The notes below the pieces were generated by a model. It saw nothing but the letters and a program-made list of their open reading frames with translations. It ran no database searches and was not told where the DNA came from. Below are positions 61,873 through 64,000 of a stretch of 64,000 nt of DNA, one piece after another. This stretch comes from Anthopleura xanthogrammica. Taxonomy: Eukaryota; Cnidaria; Anthozoa; Actiniaria; Actiniidae. A program made the position numbers and the translations under genes. The DNA lies in NCBI GenBank assembly GCA_964019055.1, contig OZ025206.1:7631617-7695616 (forward strand), written 5' to 3'. The stretch's first letter is position 1. Every line of letters starts with the position of its first letter.

Positions 61873-63847
61873 TCATGAAAATACCTCTTGAGATAAAAAC
61901 ACGACTTTTTGGCGAAAAAAAATTCGGTTTTGACTGAGTAAAGGTGCTTTTTGGTCAAAAAAGCTGTTTTTTGCTGACCAAATTGGAAATTTGCTGAGAA
62001 TTTTCTTTTGCTCGAAACACGACGTTTTCACTGCTAAACGCAAGTTTTGGCCGGGAAAAGCACATTTTGGGTGTCCAAAACACTGTTTTGCTGAAAAAAA
62101 AAGCTTTTTAGCCCAAAAAACTGAAAAATGGCCATTTTGGCTCTCAAAACCAGGTTTTTCGCTTACGGCGTCACCTGTTTGCTGAAACCCCCACTTTTTG
62201 CTCATGAAAATACCTCTTGAGATAAAAACACGACTTTTTGGCAAAAAAAAATTCGGTTTTGACTGAGTAAAGGTGCTTTTTGGTCAAAAAAGCTGTTTTT
62301 TGCTGACCAAATTGGAAATTTGCTGAGAATTTTCTTTTGCTCGAAACACGACGTTTTCACTGCTAAACGCAAGTTTTGGCCGGGAAAAGCACATTTTGGG
62401 TGTCCAAAACACTGTTTTGCTGGAAAAAAAAGCTTTTTAGCCCAAAAAACTGAAAAATGGCCATTTTGGCTCTCAAAAGCAGGTTTTTCGCTTACGGCGT
62501 CACCTGTTTGCTGAAACCCCCACTTTTTGCTCATGAAAATACCTCTTGAGATAAAAACACGACTTTTTGGCGAAAAAAAATTCGGTTTTGACTGAGTAAA
62601 GGTGCTTTTTGGTCAAAAAAGCTGTTTTTTTCCTGACCAAATTGGAAATTTGCTGAGAATTTTCTTTTGCTCGAAACACGACGTTTTCACTGCTAAACGC
62701 AAGTTTTGGCCGGGAAAAGCACATTTTGGGTGTCCAAAACACTGTTTTGCTGGAAAAAAAAGCTTTTTAGCCGAAAAAACTGAAAAATGGCCATTTTGGC
62801 TCTCAAAACCAGGTTTTTCGCTTACGGCGTCACCTGTTTGCTGAAACCCCCACTTTTTGCTCATGAAAATACCTCTTGAGATAAAAACACGACTTTTTGG
62901 CGAAAAAAAATTCGGTTTTGACTGAGTAAAGGTGCTTTTTGGTCAAAAAAGCTGTTTTTTTCTGACAAAATTGGAAATTTGCTGAGAATTTTCTTTTGCT
63001 CGAAACACGACGTTTTCACTGCTAAACGCAAGTTTTGGCCGGGAAAAGCACATTTTGGGTGTCCAAAACACTGTTTTGCTGGAAAAAAAAGCTTTTTAGC
63101 CCAAAAAACTGAAAAATGGCCATTTTGGCTCTCAAAACCAGGTTTTTCGCTTACGGCGTCACCTGTTTGCTGAAACCCCCACTTTTTGCTCATGAAAATA
63201 CCTCTTGAGATAAAAACACGACTTTTTGGCGAAAAAAAATTCGGTTTTGACTGAGTAAAGGTGCTTTTTGGTCAAAAAAGCTGTTTTTTGCTGACCAAAT
63301 TGGAAATTTGCTGAGAATTTTCTTTTGCTCGAAACACGACGTTTTCACTGCTAAACGCAAGTTTTGGCCGGGAAAAGCACATTTTGGGTGTCCAAAACAC
63401 TGTTTTGCTGGAAAAAAAAGCTTTTTAGCCCAAAAAACTGAAAAATGGCCATTTTGGCTCTCAAAACCAGGTTTTTCGCTTACGGCGTCACCTGTTTGCT
63501 GAAACCCCCACTTTTTGCTCATGAAAATACCTCTTGAGATAAAAACACGACTTTTTGGCGAAAAAAAATTCGGTTTTGACTGAGTAAAGGTGCTTTTTGG
63601 TCAAAAAAGCTGTTTTTTGCTGACCAAATTGGAAATTTGCTGAGAATTTTCTTTTGCTCGAAACACGACGTTTTCACTGCTAAACGCAAGTTTTGGCCGG
63701 GAAAAGCACATTTTGGGTGTCTAAAACACTGTTTTGCTGAAAAAAAAAGCTTTTTAGCCCAAAAAACTGAAAAATGGCCATTTTGGCTCTCAAAACCAGG
63801 TTTTTCGCTTACGGCGTCACCTGTTTGCTGAAACCCCCACTTTTTGC
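61873..63847. repeat. Six mixed units
   Basis: Markers known elsewhere recur here singly: TTGCTGAAAAAAAAAGC (61873 and 63519), GGCAAAAAAAAATTCGG with AAAAGCAGG (62202), and TTTAGCCGAAAA in a 330-bp unit with TTTTTTTCCTGACC (62531). The unit at 62861 has TTTTTTTCTGACAAAATTGG and 63519 also has GTGTCTAAAAC. The block is a sampler of variants from distant parts of the array. Confidence 0.89.
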
Positions 63848-64000
63848 TCATGAAAATACCTCTTGAGATAAAAACACGACTTTTTGGCGAAAACAAATTC
63901 GGTTTTGACTGAGTAAAGGTGCTTTTTGGTCAAAAAAGCTGTTTTTTGCTGACCAAATTGGAAATTTGCTGAGAATTTTCTTTTGCTCGAAACACGACGT
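63848..64000. repeat. Partial satellite unit at the right edge
   Basis: This holds the first 153 bases of a unit and carries the AAAACAAATTCGG variant. It shows that the array continues to the right. Confidence 0.97.

Larger units (their letters stand above)
1..64000. repeat. Satellite array, 329-bp unit, fills the window
   Basis: The same 329-bp unit follows itself head to tail from the first to the last base with no inversion and no foreign insertion. Anchors such as TCATGA (188, 517, 846 and so on) and AAGCTT (416, 745 and so on) recur at 329-bp steps. I count 193 full units, one 142-bp unit and two end fragments. By eye most units differ from the consensus at zero to about four positions, so the array is strongly homogenised. 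Known biology: arrays like this sit in eukaryotic heterochromatin, often at centromeres, and evolve by unequal exchange and gene conversion. The sequence does not show which chromosomal site this is, nor the species. No single-copy DNA is present, so the true array is longer than the window. Confidence 0.99.

Noticed and set aside
188..64000. About 110-codon minus-strand and 64-codon plus-strand open frames in almost every unit
   Set aside because: They repeat only because the unit repeats. The plus-strand ones begin at TTG, not ATG. Unit length 329 is not a multiple of three, so frame shifts at each unit, one-base indels are tolerated freely, and both strands are open at once. The peptides are F/K-rich translations of T- and A-tracts with no recognisable domain.
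1..64000. CRISPR array
   Set aside because: There are no short repeats separated by unique spacers. The whole 329-bp period is conserved, and no cas-like gene is present.
1..64000. Ribosomal DNA spacer or other gene-cluster repeat
   Set aside because: I recognise no rRNA, 5S, tRNA, histone or snRNA sequence in the unit.
1..64000. Transposable element or provirus insertion
   Set aside because: The period is never interrupted by foreign DNA, terminal repeats, target-site duplications or a reverse transcriptase or transposase frame.
1..64000. Bacterial or phage origin
   Set aside because: Sixty-four kilobases of gene-free 329-bp repeats is outside anything known for compact prokaryotic genomes and typical of eukaryotic satellites.
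1..64000. Inverted units or a switch of array orientation
   Set aside because: The same-strand anchor motifs recur in order from end to end. No reversed unit was seen.
1..64000. Naming a species from the repeat
   Set aside because: I do not recognise the 329-bp unit. The resemblance to periodic An/Tn clusters of Caenorhabditis is structural and is not evidence of identity.

Overview
The whole 64,000-base window is one uninterrupted head-to-tail satellite DNA array. The repeat unit is 329 bp and about 39% G+C (64 G and 64 C in the unit at 188-516). Taking the start of each unit as the TCATGA motif first seen at 188, I count 193 full-length units, one internally deleted 142-bp unit (3807-3948), and a partial unit at each end (1-187 and 63848-64000). 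Of the full-length units, 155 are 329 bp, 28 are 330 bp, eight are 328 bp, one is 327 bp and one is 332 bp; these lengths add up exactly to the window. All units lie in one orientation. I see no unique flanking DNA, transposon, RNA gene or believable protein gene. Both ends lie inside a unit, so the array continues beyond the window.

A gene-free array of this length and homogeneity points to a eukaryotic chromosome: centromeric, pericentromeric, subtelomeric or other heterochromatin. The species cannot be read from the sequence. CpG is not depleted (11 per unit against about 12.4 expected). That fits a genome, or a locus, without long-term heavy CpG methylation, for example many invertebrates, but this is weak evidence.

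The most distinctive property lies inside the unit. Short A-tracts and T-tracts alternate almost every 10 bp, so the 329 bp behave as about 32 steps of 10.3 bp, with a tract at nearly every step. One step, inside an 18-bp G+C-richer interval (475-492 in the first unit), lacks a tract. Such phasing predicts intrinsically curved DNA with fixed rotational nucleosome positioning. The unit is also close to two nucleosome repeats (2 x 164.5 bp). The pattern resembles the periodic An/Tn clusters described in Caenorhabditis, here organised as a satellite.

Layout: 188-3806 is nearly uniform; 3807-4604 holds the deleted unit and two 328-bp units; 4934-10855 is a nine-unit higher-order repeat in two copies; 11185-21722 is the most variant-rich zone; 22710-29620 has three- and four-unit patterns; 30608-32582 and 35874-38506 have two-unit patterns; 41796-44098 is a private subfamily; 46072-48045 is a three-unit repeat in two copies; 48705-50016 clusters length variants; 50346-53971 is a five-unit block followed by a six-unit copy; 57921-61872 has two successive two-unit families; the rest is close to consensus. 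This mosaic of short-lived local higher-order repeats is what repeated unequal exchange and gene conversion would leave. Many open frames exist on both strands, but they are by-products of the repeat and are not annotated as genes.
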